Assembly: GCF_003149245.1 (NCBI RefSeq)
Contig: NZ_QGDL01000013.1
Span: 122,750 to 186,749, forward strand
DNA: 64,000 bases
Origin: Faecalicatena orotica
GTDB lineage: Bacteria; Bacillota; Clostridia; Lachnospirales; Lachnospiraceae
Direction: 5' to 3'
Shown here: positions 28,146 to 36,460 of the stretch, piece after piece
Layout: each line of letters opens with the position of its first letter
Position numbering within the stretch: position 1 is the first letter of the stretch
Translations under genes and position numbers: made by a program
The notes under the pieces: generated by a model
The model's input: only the letters and a program-made list of their open reading frames with translations
The model's database searches: none
What the model was told of the DNA's origin: nothing

Positions 28146-29528
28146 ATGGCTTTTCAAAAAGATTTTTTATGGGGAAGTGCTACTTCATCTTATCAGATTG
28201 AAGGCGCAGCATATGAAGACGGACGGGGCATGACTGTATGGGAAGACTTCTGCTCCCGTCCGGGAAAGATAATGGAAGGACATGACGGCGATGTGGCGTG
28301 TGACCATTATCACCGTTATCGTGAAGATATCGCGTTGATGGCTGAAATGGGCATCAAGGCATACCGATTTTCAATAGCATGGTCGAGGATCCTCCCGCAA
28401 GGCACCGGGAAAATAAATGAGAAAGGAATGGCTTTCTACAGTAATCTGGTGGATGAACTGCTTTCCTATGACATTGTACCGCTTGTTACATTATTTCACT
28501 GGGATTTGCCATATACGCTGTATCAGAAGGGCGGATGGCAGAACCCGGAGAGTGTCGGCTGGTTTGCAGAATATGCATCGGCTGTTGCCAAAGGTCTTGG
28601 GGACAGGGTGAAACACTTTATCACGTTCAATGAACCGCAGTGCTTTATCGGTCTGGGACATGTGACGTGTGAACATGCCCCGGGAAACAAGATGTCAAAA
28701 AGGGCGGTTCTGGAAATGGCACATAACGTCCTGCTGGCTCATGGAACTGCCGTACAGGCAATACGGAGCATAGTACCGGATGCGAAGATTGGCTATGCAC
28801 CGACTTCAACGGTTCCGGTTCCCGTGAGTGAAAGTAAGGAAGATATAGAGGCGGCAAGGAATGCATATTTTGGATTTGGTGCAGATGCTGACAATTATGT
28901 GTGGAGTACAAGCTGGTGGAGTGACCCGGTTATACTTGGGCACTATCCTGAGGAAGGACTGCGTCTGTTCGAAGAAAGCCTGCCGCATATCGGACAGGAT
29001 GACATGAAGACGATCTGCCAGCCGTTGGATTTTTATGGGCAGAATATCTATCACGGCTATCCGGTCGGCTCAGACGGAAAGGGTGGATGTATCAGGGAAA
29101 AGCGCAAAGCAGGGTATCCGCGCACAGCTATCGGCTGGGCAGTAGTGCCTGAAAGCCTTTACTGGGGACCTAAATTCCTGTATGAACGCTACCACCTCCC
29201 GATTATCATTACAGAAAACGGACTGTCATGCCATGATTGGGTATCGGCAGACCAGAAGGTACATGATCCGGCACGGATTGACTTTATGTACAGGTATCTG
29301 TGGGAACTGAACAGGGCATCGCGGGAAGGCGTTGAAGTGGCGGGGTACTGCGCATGGTCATTTATGGATAATTTTGAGTGGGCAAAAGGATATACCGAGC
29401 GGTTTGGGATGGTCTATGTAGATTATCAGACGCAAAAACGTATTCCTAAGGATTCTGCATACTGGTACAGGGATCTGATCCGTTCCGGCGGTGCACTGCT
29501 GGATGGTCAGAAGCCGGAAGGGTTTTAG
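28146..29528 (+). CDS. GH1 beta-glycosidase (beta-glucosidase type)
   Basis: 460-residue cytoplasmic retaining hydrolase starting with FLWGSATSSYQIEG. Acid/base E163 lies in TFNEP, nucleophile E357 in ITENG, and WSFMDNFEWAKGYTERFG closes the aglycone side. The ending FGMVYVDYQTQKRIPKDSAYWYRD is typical of non-phospho beta-glucosidases. Fourteen bases separate it from the dehydrogenase gene. Confidence 0.93.
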   Translation: MAFQKDFLWGSATSSYQIEGAAYEDGRGMTVWEDFCSRPGKIMEGHDGDVACDHYHRYREDIALMAEMGIKAYRFSIAWSRILPQGTGKINEKGMAFYSNLVDELLSYDIVPLVTLFHWDLPYTLYQKGGWQNPESVGWFAEYASAVAKGLGDRVKHFITFNEPQCFIGLGHVTCEHAPGNKMSKRAVLEMAHNVLLAHGTAVQAIRSIVPDAKIGYAPTSTVPVPVSESKEDIEAARNAYFGFGADADNYVWSTSWWSDPVILGHYPEEGLRLFEESLPHIGQDDMKTICQPLDFYGQNIYHGYPVGSDGKGGCIREKRKAGYPRTAIGWAVVPESLYWGPKFLYERYHLPIIITENGLSCHDWVSADQKVHDPARIDFMYRYLWELNRASREGVEVAGYCAWSFMDNFEWAKGYTERFGMVYVDYQTQKRIPKDSAYWYRDLIRSGGALLDGQKPEGF

Positions 29529-29544
29529 TTTTTAGGAGGTTGTT

Positions 29545-31992
29545 ATGTATAAACAAAATTTGAATGAAAACTGGACTTTACAGATACTGGGTGAGTCAGA
29601 AAAAATCCCGGCGAGGGTGCCGGGCTCCGTTTACGGTGACCTGCTGGAAAATAAAAAAATTCCGGACCCATTCTGGCGGGATAATGAAGATCAGGCGCTG
29701 GAACTGATGGAGAACGATTTCATATATGAGACTACATTTGTACCGGATACAGAGCTTTTGGAATGCGAAAATATCATGCTTCAATGTGAAGGGCTGGATA
29801 CGATTGCAGAGGTGTATCTAAATGGGGAACTGGCTGGCAGTGCGGACAACATGCACCGGATATGGAAATTTCCGGTAACTGGGAGAATCAATGCAGATGA
29901 GAATCACTTGAGAATCCATTTTCACTCACCAACCAGATTTATCAGGGAGAGATTCGCCGAATGTGTGACACTTGGCTCTGAGCACAGCCTGGACGGCTTC
30001 CCACAGATCCGTAAGCCACACTGCATGTTCGGATGGGACTGGGGGCCAAGGCTTCCCGATGCCGGAATCTGGAAGAACATATCCTTGGCAGGATTCGGGC
30101 AGTGCCGTCTGGACTCGGTTTATGTGACACAGCAGCATATGGAGGATGCGGTGAGGCTGCAGTTCCATGTTGAGACAGAGGCTTCGGATACAGATGTTCA
30201 ATACAGTGTGTCAATCACTGCACCTGATGGCAGCAGGACTACAGTATGGGATTCTCCGGATTCAGTGACAATTGACAATCCACGGCTGTGGTGGCCGAAT
30301 GGATTTGGGGAACAGAACCTGTATGAGGTGAAGGTGGTCTTATATACCAGAATAAGTGAGGCAGATCCCCATTATATTGAAGCAGACTGCTGGGAAAAAA
30401 GAATTGGGCTTCGTACCATGACTGTAAGCCGGGAAAAGGATGAATATGGGGAAAGCTTTGCCCATGAGGTAAATGGTGTCCGCATTTTTGCTATGGGGGC
30501 AGATTACATTCCCGAGGATAATCTTTTTGGCAGGATTACAAGGGAGAGGACCAGAGATTTGCTGCTGCAGTGCAAAAGGGCGAATTTTAACTGCATCCGT
30601 GTATGGGGAGGCGGATATTATCCTCATGATTATTTTTATGATTTGTGTGACGAACTTGGGTTTATTGTATGGCAGGATCTGATGTTTGCCTGTGCAGTAT
30701 ATGAATTGACAGAAGATTTTGATGCGAATATCCGTGCAGAGATCAAGGACAATGTGCGCAGGCTGCGCCACCATGCAAGCCTGGGATTATGGTGTGGAAA
30801 TAATGAGATGGAGATGTTTGTAGATGAGGGCACATGGGTCAATACTCTGAAACAGAAGGCAGATTATATCAAGATGTATGAATATATCATCCCCCAGGTG
30901 TTGAAAAAGGAGGATCCGCAGACCTATTACTGGCCCGCAAGCCCATCCTCAGGCGGCAGCTTTGACTTTCCGAATGACCCGAATCGGGGGGATGTCCACT
31001 ATTGGGAGGTATGGCACGGAGATAAGCCATTTTCCGAATACAGGAAACATTATTTCCGGTATGCCAGTGAATTTGGATTTCAGTCGTTCCCCTGCAGGAA
31101 GACGATAGAATCCTACACGCTCCCTGAGGACCGGAATATTTTTTCTTATGTAATGGAAAAGCACCAGAGGAATGATGCGGCCAATGGTAAGATTATGAAT
31201 TATATGTACCAGACATTTCTTTATCCGACGGATTTTGACACTCTATTATATGCATCTCAGCTTTTACAGGGGGAGGCAATCAAATATGGGGTGGAGCATT
31301 TCAGGAGAAACAGAGGGCGCTGCATGGGGGCAGTGTATTGGCAGCTGAATGACTGCTGGCCCGTGGCTTCGTGGTCATCAATTGATTATTATGGGCGGTG
31401 GAAGGCGCTGCATTATTATGCAAAGCGCTTCTTTTCCCCACTTCTCCTGTCCTGTCAGGAGGAAGGCGTCCTGACCCAGAATACAAATGTAAATGCACAG
31501 CCGTTCCATTTAGATAAAAGTGTTACTTTTAATGTGTCAAATGAGACGATGGAAGGGCATAAGGTACAGATTATCTGGGCAGTAAGGAAAAATACAGGAG
31601 AAGTTATCCGTGAAGAAAGGGAGCAGTTATATGTGAGGCCGCTGAGCAGTATATGGACAAAGAAGATTGAACTGCCCAAGCTTTCCGTGCGGCAGGAATA
31701 TGTAAGCTTTGACTTGTATGAAGAGGGCAGATGGATATCCGGGTCCACCGTAATTCTGTCGCTGCCGAAGTTTTTCCATTATGTAGATCCGAAGCTTACG
31801 GTGACTGCAGATGGCGGGGATATTCTGGTAAGGACGGAAGCCTATGCGAAAAGCATTGAGATACAAAATGAAAACGAAGATTTGATTTTGGAAGATAATT
31901 ATTTTGACATGAACGAAGGGGTACGGAGAATCAGAGTGCTTCAGGGAGATGTCAAAAAACTGCATGTCAGAAGCGTGTACGACATCAGATAG
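29545..31992 (+). CDS. GH2 beta-mannosidase
   Basis: 815 residues without a signal peptide. It has classical beta-mannosidase features: VPGSVYGDLLENKKIPDPFW near the start, GWDWGPRLPDAGIW, VWGGGYYPHDYFYDLCDELG, acid/base E421 in WCGNNEME and nucleophile E509 in SEFGFQSFPC. It removes terminal beta-D-mannosyl residues. It is the last gene of the 15.7-32.0 kb operon, started by AGGAGG and followed by hairpins. Confidence 0.92.
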   Translation: MYKQNLNENWTLQILGESEKIPARVPGSVYGDLLENKKIPDPFWRDNEDQALELMENDFIYETTFVPDTELLECENIMLQCEGLDTIAEVYLNGELAGSADNMHRIWKFPVTGRINADENHLRIHFHSPTRFIRERFAECVTLGSEHSLDGFPQIRKPHCMFGWDWGPRLPDAGIWKNISLAGFGQCRLDSVYVTQQHMEDAVRLQFHVETEASDTDVQYSVSITAPDGSRTTVWDSPDSVTIDNPRLWWPNGFGEQNLYEVKVVLYTRISEADPHYIEADCWEKRIGLRTMTVSREKDEYGESFAHEVNGVRIFAMGADYIPEDNLFGRITRERTRDLLLQCKRANFNCIRVWGGGYYPHDYFYDLCDELGFIVWQDLMFACAVYELTEDFDANIRAEIKDNVRRLRHHASLGLWCGNNEMEMFVDEGTWVNTLKQKADYIKMYEYIIPQVLKKEDPQTYYWPASPSSGGSFDFPNDPNRGDVHYWEVWHGDKPFSEYRKHYFRYASEFGFQSFPCRKTIESYTLPEDRNIFSYVMEKHQRNDAANGKIMNYMYQTFLYPTDFDTLLYASQLLQGEAIKYGVEHFRRNRGRCMGAVYWQLNDCWPVASWSSIDYYGRWKALHYYAKRFFSPLLLSCQEEGVLTQNTNVNAQPFHLDKSVTFNVSNETMEGHKVQIIWAVRKNTGEVIREEREQLYVRPLSSIWTKKIELPKLSVRQEYVSFDLYEEGRWISGSTVILSLPKFFHYVDPKLTVTADGGDILVRTEAYAKSIEIQNENEDLILEDNYFDMNEGVRRIRVLQGDVKKLHVRSVYDIR

Positions 31993-32002
31993 AACTTAAT
32001 AA

Positions 32003-32033
32003 GTGCTGTGTGCCAGTGGCGCACGTTAAGCAC
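32003..32033 (+). other. Stem-loop after the catabolic operon
   Basis: GTGCT-GTGTGCC-AGT-GGCGCAC-GTTA-AGCAC folds into a hairpin 11 nt past the GH2 stop. It has no T run and may stabilise the 3' end. Confidence 0.4.
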
Positions 32034-32053
32034 GGACTGAAATGGATGTAAAC

Positions 32054-32086
32054 AAAAGACCCCACAGCTCTCGCTGCGAGGTCTTT
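32054..32086. terminator. Terminator between convergent GH2 and GH172 genes
   Basis: AAAGACC and CAGC pair with GCTG and GGTCTTT around a TCTC loop, with a small internal loop. The outer A/T pairs make it work in both directions. Confidence 0.65.
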
Positions 32087-32090
32087 GACT

Positions 32091-33992
32091 TTATCTCAAA
32101 GAGAATATCTGGTAGCCGAATTCATTCCAGGTTATCTTATTTGGAAAATCGGGGTCGCATGGCTGCGGGGTTATGGTAACGGTTACGTGGGATTTTCCTT
32201 CCAGATACCTGTGGGGGATGATGAATTCATCTTCCAGCCAACGCTTATAGGGATTGAAATCAGGGAAATACCAAGGATATTCCTCTATTTCAGCTCCATC
32301 TATAAAAACGGAAGCCCTCTGGCGCCCCTGCTTTTGATCGCTTACTCTTCTGAGGACTAAGCTGGAAGCATTTGGGGGGATCTGGATTTTAAAATGTCTG
32401 CTGCATACTGCGTAATGTCCGGTAAATGTAACCGGCAGATGGTCATCATCGCCCTCGAAATAGGAAGTAAGTGTGGTAAGCGCCAGAGGTTCTTTGCACT
32501 GATAGTCCACGGCTGTCAGTGTATCAGGATCATCAAAGTTGATATCCAGCAGTTTTCTAAGCAGTATATCATCGCTGCCGTAATAGAATATCATGCCGGA
32601 ATGCTCCATATATAAGTCATTGCTGCCGCCGGATTCAATGCCGAACCGAAAGCCTGAATGGAAGGGATACCAGTCACCCATCAGGGAGCGATGCATGGAC
32701 CAGTCCTTGTGCCCGTGCCCGTCATACCCGCTTGCCGGATTATATTCCTGAGGAGTCTCGAACCCCCAGCCATAGCAGGAATAGCTTTCTGAACCATCGC
32801 TTTCAATCTGCGGAGTACGGATTCCATCAAAATGGATGCGCACATCTCCCTCACAATCTGCCCGGGATTCGGGTGTTTCGCCGAAGCCGGTAATAATAGA
32901 AGAGACAATGTGGCCACTGCCGGAAACCTCTGCCAGTATACTGTCGGCGCCTTCGGTATGCTTTCTTGTATAATAGGGAGTGCTCCGGTAATATAGGAAA
33001 CCATTTTCGTTATAGTAATCATTCCATTCCATCGTATATGATATTTCACAGAAGGGGATGGATACAGGAGTCTTGCCGCTATTTTTTATGAACATGCTGC
33101 ATTCTTTGGCAAAAGGCATCGGATAGAAATTATAGTAGCCGCCAAGTGTATCCATGCCGGAGAGGAGATAACGTACACTGTGATATCCAAGCTCGTTCGA
33201 GAACAGGCATCCAAAGCTGGCATTCAGATCCGGCAAAGCATGGCCATCCCAAAATGCCTGCAGAGAGAGGTCGTGCAGATGAGATGGGTGATAGTCTTCG
33301 GTAAGAAAACGAATACCTGTGATCGCTGCTGCTGTATTGAGGGAACATATCCGGTAAGACTTCCCAGGCTGTAAAATGAACGAATGATGTCTTTGATATT
33401 TTGGATGCTCCAAAGTATGGACATTACTTCCTGCCTGTTTCCAAAGTGAGATTAGCTTCCCGATATAAGGACTTTCATCCGGGGTAAAGGTTTCGATATC
33501 ATCAGCGTTTTCATATGCATGGTATACAACATGCCCCCATCCGCCTTCGTTTTTGTTACGGTCACAGCCCTCCAGCCGGATTGTGCTGGTTACTTTACAG
33601 CTTTTTTTGTAAGGCATGGGTACGAAGCTGCGTACAACGCGGATTGGACCGCGCCCATTATCATAGGGACCTATGTAGCGGGAGGAAATGGGTTCCTGTA
33701 AAGGGTATTTTTCACCAAATTCAGAATGGCGGATTGTAAAACGTGGAGTTTCTTCACCATCAAAATAAAAACGGAATTCAGGTTCATCACAGCTTGGATA
33801 CCGGTGCTGAACAAAATTATAGATGCATCCCGGTCCAAGATGCTCGAAAAGAACCCATTCCTGATTGGCATCCTGATATAGGGACCAGTCCCAGTCTGCA
33901 TTCAGTCCCTGCTTGTCTATGCTGCCTTCATAGTGTGCCCGGCAGCCCTGTTTTGGTACCGGAAGCGCTTTAAAATCTAACATTGTATTCAT
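32091..33992 (-). CDS. DUF2961 protein, GH172 family
   Basis: 633 residues of the DUF2961 (GH172) family, whose studied members act on fructofuranose or arabinofuranose linkages. Family features are the N-terminal GPGCIYNFVQHRYPSCDEPEFRFYFDGEETPRF, GPYDNGRGPIRVVRSFVPMPYKKSCKV and FYPMPFAKECSMFIKNSGK. There is no signal peptide, so the enzyme is cytoplasmic. AAGGAG precedes the start. Its promoter carries the same box as the ABC importer, which ties it to that regulon although it is transcribed alone and convergent with the operon. Confidence 0.85.
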   Translation of the reverse strand: MNTMLDFKALPVPKQGCRAHYEGSIDKQGLNADWDWSLYQDANQEWVLFEHLGPGCIYNFVQHRYPSCDEPEFRFYFDGEETPRFTIRHSEFGEKYPLQEPISSRYIGPYDNGRGPIRVVRSFVPMPYKKSCKVTSTIRLEGCDRNKNEGGWGHVVYHAYENADDIETFTPDESPYIGKLISLWKQAGSNVHTLEHPKYQRHHSFILQPGKSYRICSLNTAAAITGIRFLTEDYHPSHLHDLSLQAFWDGHALPDLNASFGCLFSNELGYHSVRYLLSGMDTLGGYYNFYPMPFAKECSMFIKNSGKTPVSIPFCEISYTMEWNDYYNENGFLYYRSTPYYTRKHTEGADSILAEVSGSGHIVSSIITGFGETPESRADCEGDVRIHFDGIRTPQIESDGSESYSCYGWGFETPQEYNPASGYDGHGHKDWSMHRSLMGDWYPFHSGFRFGIESGGSNDLYMEHSGMIFYYGSDDILLRKLLDINFDDPDTLTAVDYQCKEPLALTTLTSYFEGDDDHLPVTFTGHYAVCSRHFKIQIPPNASSLVLRRVSDQKQGRQRASVFIDGAEIEEYPWYFPDFNPYKRWLEDEFIIPHRYLEGKSHVTVTITPQPCDPDFPNKITWNEFGYQIFSLR

Positions 33993-34035
33993 GAGGTTCT
34001 CCTTATTTGCTTGTTGGGTTAATTAGTTACTGTTT

Positions 34036-34108
34036 ATGCTCTTGAACAGTTACGTTAATTATAAGAAAAACAGGAAAAATCACAATGGAGAAAACTATGA
34101 TTTATAGG
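34036..34108 (-). promoter_or_regulatory. GH172 promoter with importer-type regulator box
   Basis: Reading the minus strand, the box CCTATAAATCATAGTTTTCT continues CCATTG (34108-34083). It overlaps a -35 TTGTGA, followed by 16 nt and TATAAT. The box-to--10 distance (19 nt) nearly equals that of the importer promoter (20 nt). Confidence 0.7.
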
Positions 34109-34130
34109 AAAAAAGAAATGAAAAGGAATT

Positions 34131-34200
34131 ACATACACAATGTATTTATTACTTGACAAGGCCGGAACCATCTGTTAAGTTAAACATACAAACTGTATGT
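34131..34200. promoter_or_regulatory. TetR gene promoter flanked by two operators
   Basis: ACATACACAATGTATTT (34131-34147) and ACATACAAACTGTATGT (34184-34200) share the form ACATACA-N3-TGTATNN. TTGACA (34153-34158) and a weak -10 (TAAGTT at 34176) lie between them. A third such site precedes the MFS gene. Confidence 0.7.
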
Positions 34201-34214
34201 AAAGAGGTGATAAT

Positions 34215-34859
34215 ATGCCGAGAAATAAATACCCGGAAGAGACGGTTCAGAAGATTCTGGAGGTTTCTATGAAGCTGTTTATGGAAAAAGGCTATGAGAA
34301 TACGACCGTGCTTGATATCGTAGACAATTTGGGAGGGTTGACGCGGGGGGCTTTCTACCATCATTTCAAGTCAAAGGAGGAAGTGATTGATGCCCTGACG
34401 GATCAGATGTTCCGTGAAAACAATCCATTTGAGAAGGTGAAACAGCAAAAGGAGCTGAACGGGCTTCAGAAACTGCAGCAGATCATAAAGGACACTACGG
34501 TGGAGACGGATTATCGTAAATTGAGCGGGCAGGCCGTATCTCTGTTGGAGAATCCGAAGTTTTTAGCCGAGTTTATCGAGAGTAACCGGGATGTGCTTGT
34601 TCCGGCGTATCAGGAACTGATCGAGGAAGGCATCCGGGATGGGTCTGTGAAGTGCAGGCATCCGAAGCAGATTGCTGAATTATTTACTTTTCTGACCAAT
34701 TTCTGGATGGTGCCGACCATATTTCCTTTCACCAGGGAAGAGGGGCTTGCAAGGCTGGAGATGGTAAAAGATTTGAGTGCCTTTCTGGGGGTCCCGCTCT
34801 TGGATGATGAAACTTTTGCCCGGCTGGAGACAGTTCTTGAGACTGCAGGGGAAGAGTGA
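34215..34859 (+). CDS. TetR/AcrR family repressor of the adjacent MFS exporter
   Basis: 214 residues. N-terminal helix-turn-helix TTVLDIVDNLGGLTRGAFYHHFKSKEEVIDAL; the C-terminal ligand domain is unassigned. GAGGTG precedes the ATG. The gene is followed by an MFS transporter, and ACATACA-N3-TGTAT operators sit in both promoters, so autoregulation and control of efflux are strongly suggested. Confidence 0.9.
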   Translation: MPRNKYPEETVQKILEVSMKLFMEKGYENTTVLDIVDNLGGLTRGAFYHHFKSKEEVIDALTDQMFRENNPFEKVKQQKELNGLQKLQQIIKDTTVETDYRKLSGQAVSLLENPKFLAEFIESNRDVLVPAYQELIEEGIRDGSVKCRHPKQIAELFTFLTNFWMVPTIFPFTREEGLARLEMVKDLSAFLGVPLLDDETFARLETVLETAGEE

Positions 34860-34977
34860 TAAGGAGTCCTGCGGTCAGGAACCGCATTGCAGCGTAAGAA
34901 TTATATGCTGCAGTGCGTCCTCCTCGGCATCGTGAATATTCAAACAAGGCAGGCAATATTTTTTTAACTAAATACAT

Positions 34978-34994
34978 ACATACAACATGTATAA
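34978..34994. promoter_or_regulatory. TetR operator upstream of MFS gene
   Basis: ACATACA-ACA-TGTATAA, same half-site spacing as the two operators at 34131 and 34184, ending 18 nt before the MFS start codon. Confidence 0.65.
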
Positions 34995-35012
34995 ATAATA
35001 GGAGGAAATTTT

Positions 35013-36296
35013 ATGAGTCAAATGAAAACAAATACAGAGGGAAAATTATTCAGTAGAAATTTTACCCTTCTGGTCTTTGGGCAGGTAAGTTCTCTGTTCG
35101 CCAATACGATTCTCAGGTTTGCGTTATCCATGTATATACTTGATCTGACGGGTTCTGCGTCTATATTTGCAGGGCTTCTGGCAGTCTCCATGATTCCTAC
35201 GGTGATACTGTCCCCGTTTGGCGGTGTTCTGGCCGACCGGGCCAACCGGAGAAACATTATGGTGGGACTTGATTTTCTGTCAGGGGTAATCGCTGTGTTT
35301 ACGATGCTTACGATTCGCGAATCCAATGCTGTTATCATTGTAGGAACGGCGCTGACTGCATACTCCATACTTGCGGCATTCGAATCCCCGACTGTGCAGG
35401 CCGCGGTGCCACAAATGCAGACAGGGGACAACATCATCAAGGCGAATGCGGTTGTCAACCAGGTGGCGGCACTGGCTGCGCTGATCGCCCCGTTTATCGG
35501 GAGCGCATGCTATACTGCTTTCGGTGTAAAAACAGTTCTTGCTGTCAGTGTCCTTGGATTTTTCCTGACTGCATTTCTGGAAATTTTTATCAGACTCCCG
35601 TTTACAAAAGAAACTCTTCATGAGAGCTGGATACGTGTAATAAGAAACGATTTCAAAATCAGTTTCAGCTTTATTACAAGAGAAAGGCCCGAGATCATGA
35701 AGATCCTCCTTGCAGCATCTGCAATCAGTTTTTTCATCATGGGAACGGTAAACGTAGGCATGCCCTTTATGATACGGACGATTCTGGGACTGAATGCGGA
35801 ATATGCGGGGGCGGCGGAAAGCGTTTGCGGTCTTACAGCTATTTTAGGGAGTGTCATTGTAGGAGTCGCCGCAGGACGGCTGAAGGCTGATAAGATGTAT
35901 CAATACCCTTTGGCAGTGGGGATATGTATGATTCCGATGGGAATGGGGTTTTTGCTTGATAATGAAAAAATGATTTACCTGATTATTTTACTCTCAATTG
36001 CAGTTATGCAGGTACTGGTCAGCATTTTTTCCATTTATTGCGTATCACTGATTCAGCAGAGGACACCGAATGAGCTTCTGGGAAAGGTGATGGCATATGT
36101 TGCAACAGTGACCTTGTGTGCACAGCCGCTTGGGCAGGTTATATATGGCGTACTCTTTGATGCATTCAGAAATAATGTGATGTGGATTATGGTCGGATCG
36201 GCTGTATGTATCATTCTGCTAAGTGTAGCTGCCAGACCGGCCTTTTTGGGTATAAAAGATCTGGAACAGGGGGAGGGAAACCTGAATATGGAATAA
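35013..36296 (+). CDS. MFS transporter (drug/metabolite efflux type)
   Basis: 427 residues with about 12 membrane spans. The loop after span 2 reads GGVLADRANRRNIM, the MFS motif A. N-terminal and C-terminal halves are joined by a loop near residues 200-225. It belongs to the enterobactin-exporter/macrolide-efflux-like MFS group by general appearance. AGGAGG precedes the ATG. It is paired with the TetR gene upstream. Confidence 0.88.
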   Translation: MSQMKTNTEGKLFSRNFTLLVFGQVSSLFANTILRFALSMYILDLTGSASIFAGLLAVSMIPTVILSPFGGVLADRANRRNIMVGLDFLSGVIAVFTMLTIRESNAVIIVGTALTAYSILAAFESPTVQAAVPQMQTGDNIIKANAVVNQVAALAALIAPFIGSACYTAFGVKTVLAVSVLGFFLTAFLEIFIRLPFTKETLHESWIRVIRNDFKISFSFITRERPEIMKILLAASAISFFIMGTVNVGMPFMIRTILGLNAEYAGAAESVCGLTAILGSVIVGVAAGRLKADKMYQYPLAVGICMIPMGMGFLLDNEKMIYLIILLSIAVMQVLVSIFSIYCVSLIQQRTPNELLGKVMAYVATVTLCAQPLGQVIYGVLFDAFRNNVMWIMVGSAVCIILLSVAARPAFLGIKDLEQGEGNLNME

Positions 36297-36319
36297 TGCG
36301 AAGGCATCGGAGTATTCGG

Positions 36320-36360
36320 TTCAAAGGGGTCAGACCCTTTTGCGGACCGTTTTCAGAATT
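36320..36360 (-). repeat. Dispersed palindromic repeat, copy 2
   Basis: Reverse-oriented copy of the element at 2413-2453. The core CAAAGGGGTCAGACCCTTTT forms a 10-bp stem with one G-U pair, and the flank reads TTCTGAAAACGG on the minus strand. It lies between the MFS and GGDEF genes. Confidence 0.78.
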
Positions 36361-36460
36361 TTCTGAAATTAAGGCTGGAAATGCAGGCAGAAATAAAGTC
36401 GACAATGCAGGCGTTTTTATGTTATGATGATTTCAGAATTTTAGGACACGGGAGGCGGAT

